A stretch of 64,000 nt of DNA from Niabella sp. (GCA_017744715.1 JAGIAT010000012.1:228179-292178), one strand, 5' to 3'; counted from the first letter of the stretch, positions 43,256-52,007 are shown. A program made the numbers and translations. The notes: generated from the letters alone by a model not told the origin.

Positions 43256-44545
43256 TTACAGGTTCCAGTCGATGATCTGGTGCTCCCATTCGGACCGGTA
43301 GGGCGTTGTGATGCGGATATAATTATCCGTATATCCTTCCATCATACCATTTTTATTGTGGTTCTCAAACAATACTTTCCGGGTTTGCCCGGCATGTTGT
43401 TGTTCAAAATATTGCATTTTCATATACGAGAGGTTCCGCAATGTTTTATTACGTTCATTCCGCAGGGGAACGGGCACTACAGGCTGTAGCGTAAGTGCAT
43501 GGGTATTGGCGCGTTCCGAGTAGGTGAAAACATGCAGGTAGGATATTTCCAGCTCGTGCAGGAAATCATAGGTCTCTTTAAAATGCCCATCGGTTTCACC
43601 GGGGAAGCCTACAATCACATCCACACCAATGCAGCAATGGGGCATCAGTGTCTTGATAAGACCCACCCGGTCTGCATACAACTCACGTTTATATCTTCTG
43701 CGCATGGCGCCCAGGATGGCGTTGCTGCCGCTTTGCAGGGGAATATGAAAATGGGGCATGAACTTTTTGCTGTTGGCAACAAATTCAATAATCTCGTTTC
43801 CCAACAGGTTCGGCTCAATGGAAGAGATCCGGAAACGCTCAATACCCTCCACCTGGTCCAGCTCCTGGATCAGCTTGTAGAAGTTCTCACTTCTGCCGTT
43901 GATGGCTGCAGCGGCATTGCCATCGGGTCCTTTGCCAAAATCGCCGAGGTTAATACCCGTGAGCACGATTTCTTTGGCCCCGGAGGCCGCTACGGCCTGC
44001 GCGTCCTTTAGTACGGCATCAATGGAAGCACTGCGGCTTTTACCACGGGCCATGGGTATGGTACAAAAAGAGCAGGTATAATCACAGCCATCCTGTACTT
44101 TTAAAAAGGTACGGGTACGGTCGTTAATGGAGTAGGAACTATGAAAACCGGTTACGTCTTCAATATCGCAGCTGCATATTTTGGCAGCATCGTTTTTAGA
44201 CAGTTCATTGATATGTTTTACAATATTGAACTTTTCAGCGGCACCCAATACCAGGTCAACGCCCGGTATATCAGCAATTTCTTTAGGCTTCAGCTGGGCG
44301 TAGCAGCCGGTGATCACCACCACGCTTCCGGGGGCTTTGCGCTGGATACGGCGTACCAGTTGCCGGCATTCTTTGTCGGCATTATCTGTTACGGAACAGG
44401 TATTGATCACATACACATCTGCCACATCGGTAAACTCCTTTTTTTCAAATCCTTCCCGCTCCATCAGCCGGGAAAGTGAAGAAGTTTCCGAATAGTTGAG
44501 TTTACAACCAAGCGTATGAAATGCAACTGTTTTTGTGCCCTGCAT
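43256..44545 (-). CDS. mtaB: tRNA (t6A37) methylthiotransferase MtaB
   Basis: 429 residues. It adds a methylthio group to N6-threonylcarbamoyladenosine at position 37 of tRNAs. The N-terminal UPF0004 domain holds three Cys (in LGCKLNYSE, NTCSVTDNADKE and ITGCYAQLKP) for one Fe-S cluster. The radical SAM motif is DGCDYTCSFCTIP (about residue 154). The C-terminal part is a TRAM-like domain. MtaB rather than MiaB is indicated by the FHTLGCKLN start and the GINLGDFG block. Divergent from plsC. Confidence 0.93.
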   Translation of the reverse strand: MQGTKTVAFHTLGCKLNYSETSSLSRLMEREGFEKKEFTDVADVYVINTCSVTDNADKECRQLVRRIQRKAPGSVVVITGCYAQLKPKEIADIPGVDLVLGAAEKFNIVKHINELSKNDAAKICSCDIEDVTGFHSSYSINDRTRTFLKVQDGCDYTCSFCTIPMARGKSRSASIDAVLKDAQAVAASGAKEIVLTGINLGDFGKGPDGNAAAAINGRSENFYKLIQELDQVEGIERFRISSIEPNLLGNEIIEFVANSKKFMPHFHIPLQSGSNAILGAMRRRYKRELYADRVGLIKTLMPHCCIGVDVIVGFPGETDGHFKETYDFLHELEISYLHVFTYSERANTHALTLQPVVPVPLRNERNKTLRNLSYMKMQYFEQQHAGQTRKVLFENHNKNGMMEGYTDNYIRITTPYRSEWEHQIIDWNL

Positions 44546-44634
44546 AAAGGCTGCAAAATTACGGAAAATTAGCCGATACGGAGCCTTTTGGCGGCTGTTG
44601 ACAAATATCCCTGCGGTATTTTGCTATAACCATT

Positions 44635-44642
44635 TATTTTTG
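44635..44642 (+). promoter_or_regulatory. -7 promoter box for plsC-priA
   Basis: TATTTTTG matches TAnnTTTG and ends 14 bases before the plsC ATG at 44657. No -33 element of the right spacing was found. Confidence 0.5.
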
Positions 44643-44656
44643 AAGGACTAAGCACT

Positions 44657-45421
44657 ATGTTTCGATTATTTTATATGATTTACGCGGCATTGATCTTCCT
44701 GGTGGTAATGCTGCTCATTTTCCCGCTTTGCATCCTGGCGGCTTTTCTGGGCCGGATAAAAGGAGGCAATGTTATTTATGCGCTGTGCACTTTTTGGGCC
44801 GATATCTGGTTCGCGATGATCGGCATCCGGGTAAAAAAAACATATACCACACCCTTCGACGGCAATAAAAAATACATCCTCATCGCCAATCATATCTCGT
44901 ACCTCGACATCCCGGTTATGGTAAAGGTTTTCCGGAAACCGATGCGTGCACTGGGAAAAGTAGAGATGGGGAAGCTGCCCGTTTTCGGGTTTATTTACAA
45001 ACGCGCAATTGTAACCGTTGACCGTAAATCGGCGGAGGGCAGGGCGCGGAGCATCCGTATTCTGCGTTCCGTGATCAACAAAGGAATCTCTATTTTTGTT
45101 TTTCCGGAGGGAACTTTCAATGAAACCGACCGGCCGTTGAAGGATTTTTATAACGGCGCTTTTAAACTGGCGCTGGAAACCAACACCCCGATCCGGCCCG
45201 TATTGTTCCTGGATACCTACGACAGGATGCCTTATTTCAGGCGGCTTTCATTAAACCCCGGCCGGTGCCGCGTGGTATTTTTGGATGAAGTGCCGGTGGA
45301 GGGCTGGCCGGTAAGGGATCACGAACGGCTCAAACAGCAGGTTTATTCGCTGATGGAACAGAAGCTGCTGGAGTATCAAGTAACCTGGGTAAAACACCCG
45401 GATAAAGCAAGGAATAAATGA
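44657..45421 (+). CDS. plsC: 1-acyl-sn-glycerol-3-phosphate acyltransferase
   Basis: 254 residues. It makes phosphatidic acid at the inner membrane. An N-terminal hydrophobic segment (residues 5-30) precedes the catalytic H-x4-D motif in NHISYLDIP (about residue 78) and the FPEGTF glycerophosphate-binding motif (about residue 152). Length fits the family. Its stop overlaps the priA start by four bases (ATGA), so the two genes are translationally coupled. Confidence 0.9.
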   Translation: MFRLFYMIYAALIFLVVMLLIFPLCILAAFLGRIKGGNVIYALCTFWADIWFAMIGIRVKKTYTTPFDGNKKYILIANHISYLDIPVMVKVFRKPMRALGKVEMGKLPVFGFIYKRAIVTVDRKSAEGRARSIRILRSVINKGISIFVFPEGTFNETDRPLKDFYNGAFKLALETNTPIRPVLFLDTYDRMPYFRRLSLNPGRCRVVFLDEVPVEGWPVRDHERLKQQVYSLMEQKLLEYQVTWVKHPDKARNK

Positions 45422-47910
45422 AGCATGAATTGCCCTATCAGTCAGCCGCAGCAACGGATTTTGCCGAAGTGGTCATCCCGCTGGCATTGCCGCTGAATTA
45501 TACCTGGGCGGTTCCGGAGCACCTGAAAGAGGCTGCGCTTGTGGGGTGCAGGGTAGAAGTGAATCTTGGTAAAAGCAAAAAATACGCGGGTGTTATCAAA
45601 CGGGTACATCAAACGCCTCCGGAATTTTTCGAGGCAAAAGAGCTGGTCAGCGTACTGGATGCTGCCCCCGTGGTGTTTGAATCACAGCTGCAGCTTTGGG
45701 AATGGATGGCCCGGTACTATATGTGTACGGAGGGGGAAGTGATGGCGGCGGCCCTGCCCGCGCATTTTAAACTCAGCAGCGAAACCATACTGGTGTTTAA
45801 TGAAGAAGCCGGAGACGATTTTACCGAGCTGGATCATGAAGCATTCCTGGTGGCAGAGGCCCTGCTGCTGCGAAAGGAGCTGAAGCTCACGGAAGTGCAG
45901 CTGATCCTCGACAGCAGTCACGTATACCCGGTGGTAAACCGGCTCATACAGGGAAAGATCTGTTATGTGTGGGAATCATTAAAAGACAGCTACAGTCCCA
46001 AAAAAGAAACCTATGTGTTGCTGCATCCGGATTATGATAATGAAGCGGCGCTGGAACGGCTGCTGAATACGGATACCAAATTGCAACGGGCCGAAAAGCA
46101 GCTGGAGTTATTGCTCGGATACCTGCATTTTCAGAAAACAGAGGGTTCCATTACAAAGCAGGCGCTTTTAAAAAAAACGGGTGCCAGTGAGGCCCAGTTA
46201 AAAGGACTTGCGGATAAGGGGATCCTGATGCTGGAGAAAAGATCGGTGGATCGCATCCGCAGTTTGCCCAAAGACATCCGGATCAATTTCGAACTGTCTG
46301 CTGCACAATCTGCAGCGCTTGAAAATATCCGGACGGTCTTTAAGGAAAAGGATGTGTGTTTGCTGCACGGCGTTACCTCAAGCGGAAAAACGGAGCTCTA
46401 TATTCACCTGATCGAAGAACAGATCCGCCAGGGCCGGCAGGTGTTGTATATGTTGCCGGAGATCGCATTGACCTCGCAAACCATCCGGCGGTTACAACGG
46501 CATTTTGGCGGACATATCGGGGTATACCATTCCCGGTTTTCACAAAATGAACGGGTGGAAATCTGGAACAAGGTAAAAGACGGATCGCTGAAAATCGTAC
46601 TGGGAGCCCGTTCTTCCCTGTTCCTGCCTTTCCAGGACCTGGGAATGATTATTTGTGATGAGGAGCATGATCCTTCCTATAAGCAAATGGAGCCGGCTCC
46701 AAGGTATCATGCCCGGGATGCGGCCATTTACTTTGCTTCGTTGTTTAAAGGATGCAAGGTGCTGCTGGGCAGCGCTACACCGTCTTTTGAATCGTATAAC
46801 AATGCACTTACCGAAAAGTATGGACTTGTGCAGCTGACGGAGCGGTTCGGGAATATAAAGCTCCCGGAGATCGAGCTGGTGGATACGCGCCGCTACCGGA
46901 CAAAAGAGTTTGCGGATACCATTATCTTTCCCCCGCTTGCGGAAAGCATCCGGAGCACCCTGGAGCGAAACAAGCAGGTGATTCTTTTTCAAAACCGGAG
47001 GGGGTATACGCCCTATCAGCGCTGTAATACCTGTGGTTGGGTTCCACAGTGCAAATACTGTGATGTATCGTTGAATTATCATAAGGTATATAACAAACTG
47101 GTATGTCATTACTGCGGCACCAACTATCCCCTGATGGTTACCTGCCCCGGTTGCGGCGGTCATGATTTTATTCAAAAGCAATTTGGAACCGAGCGGGTGG
47201 AAGAAGTGCTCCAGGAGTTGCTGCCACATGCCCATATCGGAAGAATGGATGTTGATACCGTGCGGGGGAAACATGCGCACGACCAGCTGATACAAACCTT
47301 CGAGCAGCAGAAGTTGAACATCCTGGTAGGCACCCAGATGGTGGTAAAAGGACTGGATTTCGAACATGTGGAATTGGTAGGCATTGTAGACGCCGATGGC
47401 ATCCTTTCATTTGCCGATTTTCGCGTCAATGAACGGGCGTTCCAGCTCATGGAGCAGGTAAGCGGTCGCGCCGGCAGAAAGCATGGTGTGGGCAAGGTAA
47501 TGGTACAGACCACGCAACCCGAACATCCGGTATTATTGCAGGTACAGCGGCATAATTACCGGGCGCTCTTTGATGATGAGTTACCTAAAAGGGAGCAGTT
47601 TGGCTATCCTCCGTATACAAGACTGATCCGGCTTACATTTAAAAACAAGATCAAAGACGTGGTAAAGGATGCTGCGGCCCTGTTTGCTTCCGGCCTGCAG
47701 GACCAATATGGCCGGTTTGTTATGGGACCTTCAGAGCCGCTGATCAATAAAGTACGGAATCAGTACCTCATGGAACTGCTGTTAAAACTGCCCCGGAATA
47801 CCCGCCTGATCACCCAATGCAAACAGGATATTCTTTTTAAGATTGCAGCGTTGCACCAGGAAAAAAGGTATAAATCGGTAGTGGTGATCCCTGATGTGGA
47901 TATGCTATAG
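45418..47910 (+). CDS. priA: Primosomal protein N' (replication restart helicase)
   Basis: 830 residues. It reloads the replisome at stalled forks. The N-terminal DNA-binding region is followed by the helicase core with Walker A GVTSSGKTELY (about residue 315), DEEH box (CDEEHDPSYK), the zinc-binding insert with eight Cys (CNTCGWVPQCKYC ... CHYCGTNYP ... CPGCGG) and the motif VSGRAGR near the C-terminus. All key residues are present. Coupled to plsC. A convergent terminator follows at 47965. Confidence 0.95.
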   Translation: MKHELPYQSAAATDFAEVVIPLALPLNYTWAVPEHLKEAALVGCRVEVNLGKSKKYAGVIKRVHQTPPEFFEAKELVSVLDAAPVVFESQLQLWEWMARYYMCTEGEVMAAALPAHFKLSSETILVFNEEAGDDFTELDHEAFLVAEALLLRKELKLTEVQLILDSSHVYPVVNRLIQGKICYVWESLKDSYSPKKETYVLLHPDYDNEAALERLLNTDTKLQRAEKQLELLLGYLHFQKTEGSITKQALLKKTGASEAQLKGLADKGILMLEKRSVDRIRSLPKDIRINFELSAAQSAALENIRTVFKEKDVCLLHGVTSSGKTELYIHLIEEQIRQGRQVLYMLPEIALTSQTIRRLQRHFGGHIGVYHSRFSQNERVEIWNKVKDGSLKIVLGARSSLFLPFQDLGMIICDEEHDPSYKQMEPAPRYHARDAAIYFASLFKGCKVLLGSATPSFESYNNALTEKYGLVQLTERFGNIKLPEIELVDTRRYRTKEFADTIIFPPLAESIRSTLERNKQVILFQNRRGYTPYQRCNTCGWVPQCKYCDVSLNYHKVYNKLVCHYCGTNYPLMVTCPGCGGHDFIQKQFGTERVEEVLQELLPHAHIGRMDVDTVRGKHAHDQLIQTFEQQKLNILVGTQMVVKGLDFEHVELVGIVDADGILSFADFRVNERAFQLMEQVSGRAGRKHGVGKVMVQTTQPEHPVLLQVQRHNYRALFDDELPKREQFGYPPYTRLIRLTFKNKIKDVVKDAAALFASGLQDQYGRFVMGPSEPLINKVRNQYLMELLLKLPRNTRLITQCKQDILFKIAALHQEKRYKSVVVIPDVDML

Positions 47911-47964
47911 GTGCGGGGTATTTTTAAAGAGAGCCTGCTGATGACAGGAGCGGGTCGTTCAAAT

Positions 47965-47997
47965 AAAGAGGGTGCCTCAAGCAGAGACACCCTCTTT
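47965..47997. terminator. Bidirectional terminator between priA and the protease gene
   Basis: AAAGAGGGTGCCTC (47965-47978) and GAGACACCCTCTTT (47984-47997) pair with one mismatch around a five-base loop. A short T run closes the plus-strand side. Confidence 0.7.
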
Positions 47998-48023
47998 GGG
48001 TTTGGTTAATGACTAAAAAAAGA

Positions 48024-49166
48024 TTAATTCACTTTCACTACAAATACATAATCCTGGATCTTCTTTGTCTGCTGTGTACGATTCAGACTGGCGATGGAGG
48101 ATTTTGTATTCAGCTTCACATTCTGGATGATGGAGTCATTTTTCTCCTTGTTTTTTACTTCATTCAGGATATTGTAAAGATTTTTAGAACGGATAAAGAA
48201 CGCCACACCTTCCTGGTCTTTCTGGCGGCCATTTAAAACCCCGATCACATCTCCTGCATTGTTCAGGATCGGACTTCCGCTGTTACCGCGATTTGCAGAG
48301 ATCTGGATCTGGCAGCTGAGGGTATCTCCGTTAAAACCGGTTTTTGCACTCAGGTAGCCCTGGTTATAAGAGATCTCCTCATCTTCCCGGGGGTAACCCA
48401 GGGTGAACACCGGCTCGGCCAGGTCCGCCATTTTTCGGGAGAACCCGTAGGGGATCGGTGGCAGCGGTTTAAAATCTTTATCGGTTATTTTTAACAGGGC
48501 GATGTCTCTTACCGGGTCGGTATAAATGACCTCCGCAAAGTATTCCACGCCAGTATTGCTGGCCACGGCTACATTTGCCGCATTCTGGATCACATGGGCA
48601 TTGGTCACCAGTAATCCTTTACTGTCGATAATGAAACCGGTTCCCCCGGAGCTATAGGTGATCTCCGGTGTTTTAGAATCGGCACTCTGGTTGTTTTTAA
48701 GATTATTAATCTCTTCGGCCTGCTTCCGCGATTTATTTTCCAGTGAGCTGAATTTTAAGCTCAGTGTTTCGAGTTGTTGAGCATTATGGGTTTTGGGTGT
48801 TACCGACCAGAGAATGGCGGAAACCATTAAAGCGGTGAGCCCCGCAATTGAAGCAGCAATGGACGCCACTCGTTTATACCGGTTATACAGGTAGGCCAGT
48901 TTGGCTTTTCCTTTCAGGGCCGGAGAGTCGATTTTTCCCTGTGCGGCAAGATCGGTGTGGATCTCGTTGAGGGAAGCATGAAATTTTTGCCATTCATTAT
49001 ACCGGTTCATACGCTGCATAAACAATGTATGCGTAACCACCATCTGGTCGATCTCACTATCGGCCTTTCTTAAGTTTTCGAAATGTAAACGCTCATCAGG
49101 AGTCATTTCCCCGGAAATATACCGTTCTACCGCCTCGGTCAACAATATATTGTCGTGTTCATGCAT
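48024..49166 (-). CDS. Fused anti-sigma-like / periplasmic trypsin-like protease
   Basis: 380 residues. The cytoplasmic N-terminus (LLTEAVERYISGEMTPDERLHFENL...) has the pattern of Bacteroidetes anti-sigma proteins. One transmembrane helix (about residues 99-121) is followed by a short coiled coil (127-160) and a trypsin/DegP-like protease domain with His191 (TNAHVI), Asp221 (VRDIALLKI) and Ser296 (ANRGNSGSPI). No PDZ domain is seen. It lies 7 bases after the ECF sigma gene. It probably holds the sigma factor at the membrane and senses or cleaves in the periplasm; that coupling is inferred. A zinc-binding HxxxCxxC motif is absent. Confidence 0.85.
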   Translation of the reverse strand: MHEHDNILLTEAVERYISGEMTPDERLHFENLRKADSEIDQMVVTHTLFMQRMNRYNEWQKFHASLNEIHTDLAAQGKIDSPALKGKAKLAYLYNRYKRVASIAASIAGLTALMVSAILWSVTPKTHNAQQLETLSLKFSSLENKSRKQAEEINNLKNNQSADSKTPEITYSSGGTGFIIDSKGLLVTNAHVIQNAANVAVASNTGVEYFAEVIYTDPVRDIALLKITDKDFKPLPPIPYGFSRKMADLAEPVFTLGYPREDEEISYNQGYLSAKTGFNGDTLSCQIQISANRGNSGSPILNNAGDVIGVLNGRQKDQEGVAFFIRSKNLYNILNEVKNKEKNDSIIQNVKLNTKSSIASLNRTQQTKKIQDYVFVVKVN

Positions 49167-49173
49167 TATCCAA

Positions 49174-49740
49174 CTACTTTTTATATTGAGAAAAGAAAAT
49201 TTTTTTCAACCGCATCAGGCATTTATATTTTTGAGTTTTAGCATTTTCTGCATTCGTATAGCCAAATGTTTCTGCTATGTCCTGCATGCTCTTCTTCTTA
49301 AAATAAAACGCCTCCAATAAACTTTTACAAGGCTCGCCCAGGTGCTGGATCGAATGATGCATCAGGTCATACTCCTGGTCTTTTTGCTCATGAACCTCCA
49401 GGTCTTCCTCCACTTTTACCAGGTTCCCTGAATCATTCCACTCCTCAGTAAACCGGCTTTGTTGCTGTAATTTCTTCAGCCATAGTCGTTTAGCTACTGA
49501 GTACAAATACGTTTTGATCTGGCAGTTAAGTTCAAATGTGCCTGAACGCGCCTTTTCAAAGAGCACCACCATCGCTTCCTGGAAAATATCCCGGGCATCG
49601 TCGGCGGTACCATTATTATTGACTACCAAAGCCTGAATGAGGTTGTAATGCTGTTTGTATATTTCTTCGGTTGATTTCTTATCATTGCGCGCTAAACCTT
49701 TCAGTAGCAATATTTCCTGTTCTAAGATCGTCTCTTTCAC
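49174..49740 (-). CDS. ECF-type RNA polymerase sigma factor
   Basis: 188 residues. Region 2 is seen in LIQALVVNNNGTADDARDIFQEAMVVLFEKA, with the DAxDxxQE-type core. Region 4 contains LGEPCKSLLEAFYFKKKSMQDIAETFGYT, a helix-turn-helix for the -35 element. Length and layout fit extracytoplasmic-function sigma factors. The next gene is a membrane anti-sigma-like protease. An element GGTTAC-N15-GTATTA lies 16 bases upstream, matching one in front of the divergent lipoprotein gene, which suggests autoregulation. Confidence 0.88.
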   Translation of the reverse strand: MKETILEQEILLLKGLARNDKKSTEEIYKQHYNLIQALVVNNNGTADDARDIFQEAMVVLFEKARSGTFELNCQIKTYLYSVAKRLWLKKLQQQSRFTEEWNDSGNLVKVEEDLEVHEQKDQEYDLMHHSIQHLGEPCKSLLEAFYFKKKSMQDIAETFGYTNAENAKTQKYKCLMRLKKIFFSQYKK

Positions 49741-49755
49741 GCTTTGTTCTGTTTA

Positions 49756-49782
49756 TAATACTTTTTTTTAAAAATAGTAACC
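49756..49782 (-). promoter_or_regulatory. Candidate ECF promoter of the sigma-factor operon
   Basis: On the minus strand GGTTAC (49782-49777), 15 bases, then GTATTA (49761-49756). The predicted start lies about 9 bases before the ATG at 49740. It is identical in both boxes and spacing to the plus-strand element at 49819-49845. Confidence 0.65.
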
Positions 49783-49818
49783 CTTTCGCACTAAGAAAAA
49801 CTTTTTTCCCGGCAGGGG

Positions 49819-49845
49819 GGTTACCTTTCCCTAAGTTTTGTATTA
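49819..49845 (+). promoter_or_regulatory. Candidate ECF promoter of the small lipoprotein
   Basis: GGTTAC (49819-49824), 15 bases, GTATTA (49840-49845). The predicted transcript would have a leader of about 27 bases with an AGGA site before the ATG at 49879. It is the divergent twin of the element at 49756-49782. Confidence 0.65.
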
Positions 49846-49878
49846 ATCCTTATATTACGAATCTAAAAATTTAGGATA

Positions 49879-50088
49879 ATGAAGAAACTATTTATTCTCC
49901 TGGTAATCAGTTCAATAGGTTTTGTGTCTTGTAATAACAACGCAAGTAGCGACAAAGGGGCCGATTCTACCGCCGTGGCTCCGGATACCATACCCGTACC
50001 CCCTGCAAATATTGATACGGTAATTAATCTGGATACCAATAATGCTCCCGCTTTCGATACTGTAAACGAGCAATCTATAAAAAAATAA
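49879..50088 (+). CDS. Small lipoprotein, probable member of the ECF regulon
   Basis: 69 residues. Signal peptide with lipobox (MKKLFILLVISSIGFVSCNN, Cys19), then an unstructured Asp/Thr/Pro/Asn-rich mature part with no domain. It is divergent from the sigma-factor gene and has the same promoter element, so it may be an effector or sensor of that system; inferred. A terminator follows closely. Family not known to me. Confidence 0.7.
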   Translation: MKKLFILLVISSIGFVSCNNNASSDKGADSTAVAPDTIPVPPANIDTVINLDTNNAPAFDTVNEQSIKK

Positions 50089-50110
50089 GTGATCTATATT
50101 CGGCAAATAA

Positions 50111-50144
50111 AAGGCCATCCCCGAACAGGCAGGATGGCTTTTTT
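50111..50144 (+). terminator. Terminator of the small lipoprotein gene
   Basis: AAGGCCATCC (50111-50120) pairs with GGATGGCTT (50132-50140) around a loop, then TTTTTT. It lies 23 bases after the stop. Confidence 0.8.
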
Positions 50145-50161
50145 ATGTTTGCTGCCAAGGC

Positions 50162-50229
50162 TGTTCGAGGACTTTAAGTTTGCCGTTCGAGGGCTTTAAG
50201 TTTACCGTTCGAGACTTAAAGTCTCGAAC
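50162..50229 (+). repeat. 22-bp tandem repeats ending in a perfect palindrome upstream of deaD
   Basis: Copy 1 is TGTTCGAGGACTTTAAGTTT plus GC (50162-50183) and copy 2 has two substitutions (50184-50205). Copy 3 is turned into the inverted repeat GTTCGAGACTT-A-AAGTCTCGAAC (50207-50229). Copy 1 can alternatively pair with the right arm of copy 3 (18 bp, one bulge). It lies upstream of the helicase promoter, so it is DNA-level or belongs to an antisense/upstream transcript. Confidence 0.75.
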
Positions 50230-50243
50230 AGCAAAAAAAAACA

Positions 50244-50251
50244 TACCTTTG
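50244..50251 (+). promoter_or_regulatory. -7 promoter box for the DEAD-box helicase gene
   Basis: TACCTTTG matches TAnnTTTG. The GTG start at 50278 is about 20 bases beyond the predicted transcription start. Confidence 0.6.
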
Positions 50252-50277
50252 CGGGTTCAATTTATAAAAATATTTTA

Positions 50278-51942
50278 GTGGTTACATTTGAATCGTTGGG
50301 AATTGAAGAGGGATTACTTCAGTCATTACAGCAAATAGGTTTTCAAACACCTACTCCGATACAGGAACAAGCAATACCGGTTTTATTACAGGGCACAAAA
50401 GACTTTATAGGACTGGCGCAGACGGGTACCGGTAAAACGGCCGCCTTTGGTTTACCATTGCTGCAATTGATTGACCGGTCATTTTCTTCACCCCAGGCCC
50501 TGATCATTTGCCCGACCCGTGAGTTGTGTCTGCAGATCGCAAATGACCTGCAGTCTTTCCGGCAAAAGAACGCCAGCATTGGGGTTACGGCTGTATATGG
50601 AGGCACCGCCATCAGCCAGCAGATCCGTGAAATAAAAAGAGGTACGCATATTGTAGTGGCAACTCCGGGACGTTTGATTGATTTAATTGAGCGTAAAGCG
50701 ATCAACCTGGAAGATATTCATTATGTGGTGCTGGATGAGGCGGATGAAATGCTGAACATGGGCTTTAAGGATGATATTGAATTTATCCTTAAAGAAACGC
50801 CCAACCGCCAGAGCACCTGGTTATTTAGCGCTACCATGCCCAAGGAAATCCGTCAGGTAAGTAAGCGTTATATGGAAAACCCTTTTGAAATTACAGTAGG
50901 GAAGGCCAATTCTGCCAACACCAATATCGCACACCAGTATTATCAGACCCAGCATATCAACCGTTACGAAACATTAAAGCGCATTATCGATTTTAACCCG
51001 GGCATGTACGGGATCGTATTTACAAGAACGAAAGCCGATGCCCAGCAAATTACAGAACAGCTGATCCGTGAGGGATACGATATTGAGGCGTTGCACGGTG
51101 ATCTTACCCAGGCACAACGGGATAAGGTAATGGCCCGTTTCCGTGAGAAATCGCTGGAACTGTTAATTGCTACAGATGTGGCCGCCCGCGGAATTGATGT
51201 GCAGGGAATCACACACGTGATCAATTATGAGCTTCCGGATGACACGGAGGTGTATACGCACCGGAGTGGACGTACCGGCCGTGCGGGGTTGAGTGGTATC
51301 TCCATTTCCATTGTAACACCGAAAGAGGTTTATCGCTTAAGACAAATTGAGAAACTGATCAATACGAAGTTTAATAAGATCGATATCCCGTCCGGGAAGG
51401 ATGTTTGCCGCAAGCAGTTCTTCCATTTTATCGATAAAATGCTGAAAGCCGATATCAGTCATGGGGAATATGAGGCCTATGTACCGGTGTTGGAGGAAAA
51501 GTTTGAAAACATCAGCAAGGAGGAAGTATTACAGCGTGTTGCAGCGCTGGAATTTGACCGGTTCCTGAAGTATTATGAAAACTCTGTTGATCTGAACCTG
51601 CGCAATGACCGTGGTGGTGATGACCGTAAAGGTGCGCGCACACAGGAGCGGGGTGGCCGTGGCGGACGTGGAGCCGGCAACGGGCAATATCAGCGCCTGT
51701 TTGTAAACCTGGGAACAAAAGACGGTTTTTATAAAGCCAGCTTCCTGCAGTTTATCCTGGATATGAGCCGCCTGAGCAAAGACAACCTGGGCCGGATCGA
51801 TATGAAGGAAATGAACAGCTGGGTAGAAGTGGATACCGCTTCCGCACGCATTATGATCAAGGCACTGGATGGTAAAAACTACCGGGGACGAAGGATCCGT
51901 ATGAACGACGCCGAAAGTGGCGGCGGACGCAGAAAGGGATAG
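50278..51942 (+). CDS. deaD: DEAD-box RNA helicase with DbpA-like C-terminal domain
   Basis: 554 residues from GTG 50278. It unwinds RNA, typically in ribosome assembly and cold adaptation. All helicase motifs are visible: Q motif (FQTPTPIQEQAIP), Walker A (AQTGTGKTAAF), VLDEADEML, SAT (LFSATMP), ATDVAARGIDV and HRSGRTGRAG. A basic RGG-like linker (GGRGGRGAG, about 465-473) leads to a DbpA/CsdA-type RNA-binding domain ending RRIRMNDAE. The upstream tandem repeats and palindrome could be part of its regulation. Confidence 0.94.
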   Translation: MVTFESLGIEEGLLQSLQQIGFQTPTPIQEQAIPVLLQGTKDFIGLAQTGTGKTAAFGLPLLQLIDRSFSSPQALIICPTRELCLQIANDLQSFRQKNASIGVTAVYGGTAISQQIREIKRGTHIVVATPGRLIDLIERKAINLEDIHYVVLDEADEMLNMGFKDDIEFILKETPNRQSTWLFSATMPKEIRQVSKRYMENPFEITVGKANSANTNIAHQYYQTQHINRYETLKRIIDFNPGMYGIVFTRTKADAQQITEQLIREGYDIEALHGDLTQAQRDKVMARFREKSLELLIATDVAARGIDVQGITHVINYELPDDTEVYTHRSGRTGRAGLSGISISIVTPKEVYRLRQIEKLINTKFNKIDIPSGKDVCRKQFFHFIDKMLKADISHGEYEAYVPVLEEKFENISKEEVLQRVAALEFDRFLKYYENSVDLNLRNDRGGDDRKGARTQERGGRGGRGAGNGQYQRLFVNLGTKDGFYKASFLQFILDMSRLSKDNLGRIDMKEMNSWVEVDTASARIMIKALDGKNYRGRRIRMNDAESGGGRRKG

Positions 51943-51965
51943 GACTTAAAACAAATATATTAAAT

Positions 51966-52007
51966 GTGAGGAGCGAGATGTTATGCATTTTCGCTGCTCA
52001 CTTTTTT
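51966..52007 (+). terminator. Terminator of the helicase gene
   Basis: GTGAG-g-AGCGA (51966-51976) pairs with TCGCT-g-CTCAC (51991-52001), followed by TTTTTT. It overlaps the stop of the convergent SIMPL gene. Confidence 0.75.

Noticed and set aside
46540..47367. Minus-strand frame of 275 codons opposite priA
   Set aside because: It is the shadow of the PriA helicase core, which has all its motifs on the plus strand.
50162..50229. 22-bp repeats as a CRISPR array
   Set aside because: Only three adjoining copies without spacers; the third is a palindrome.
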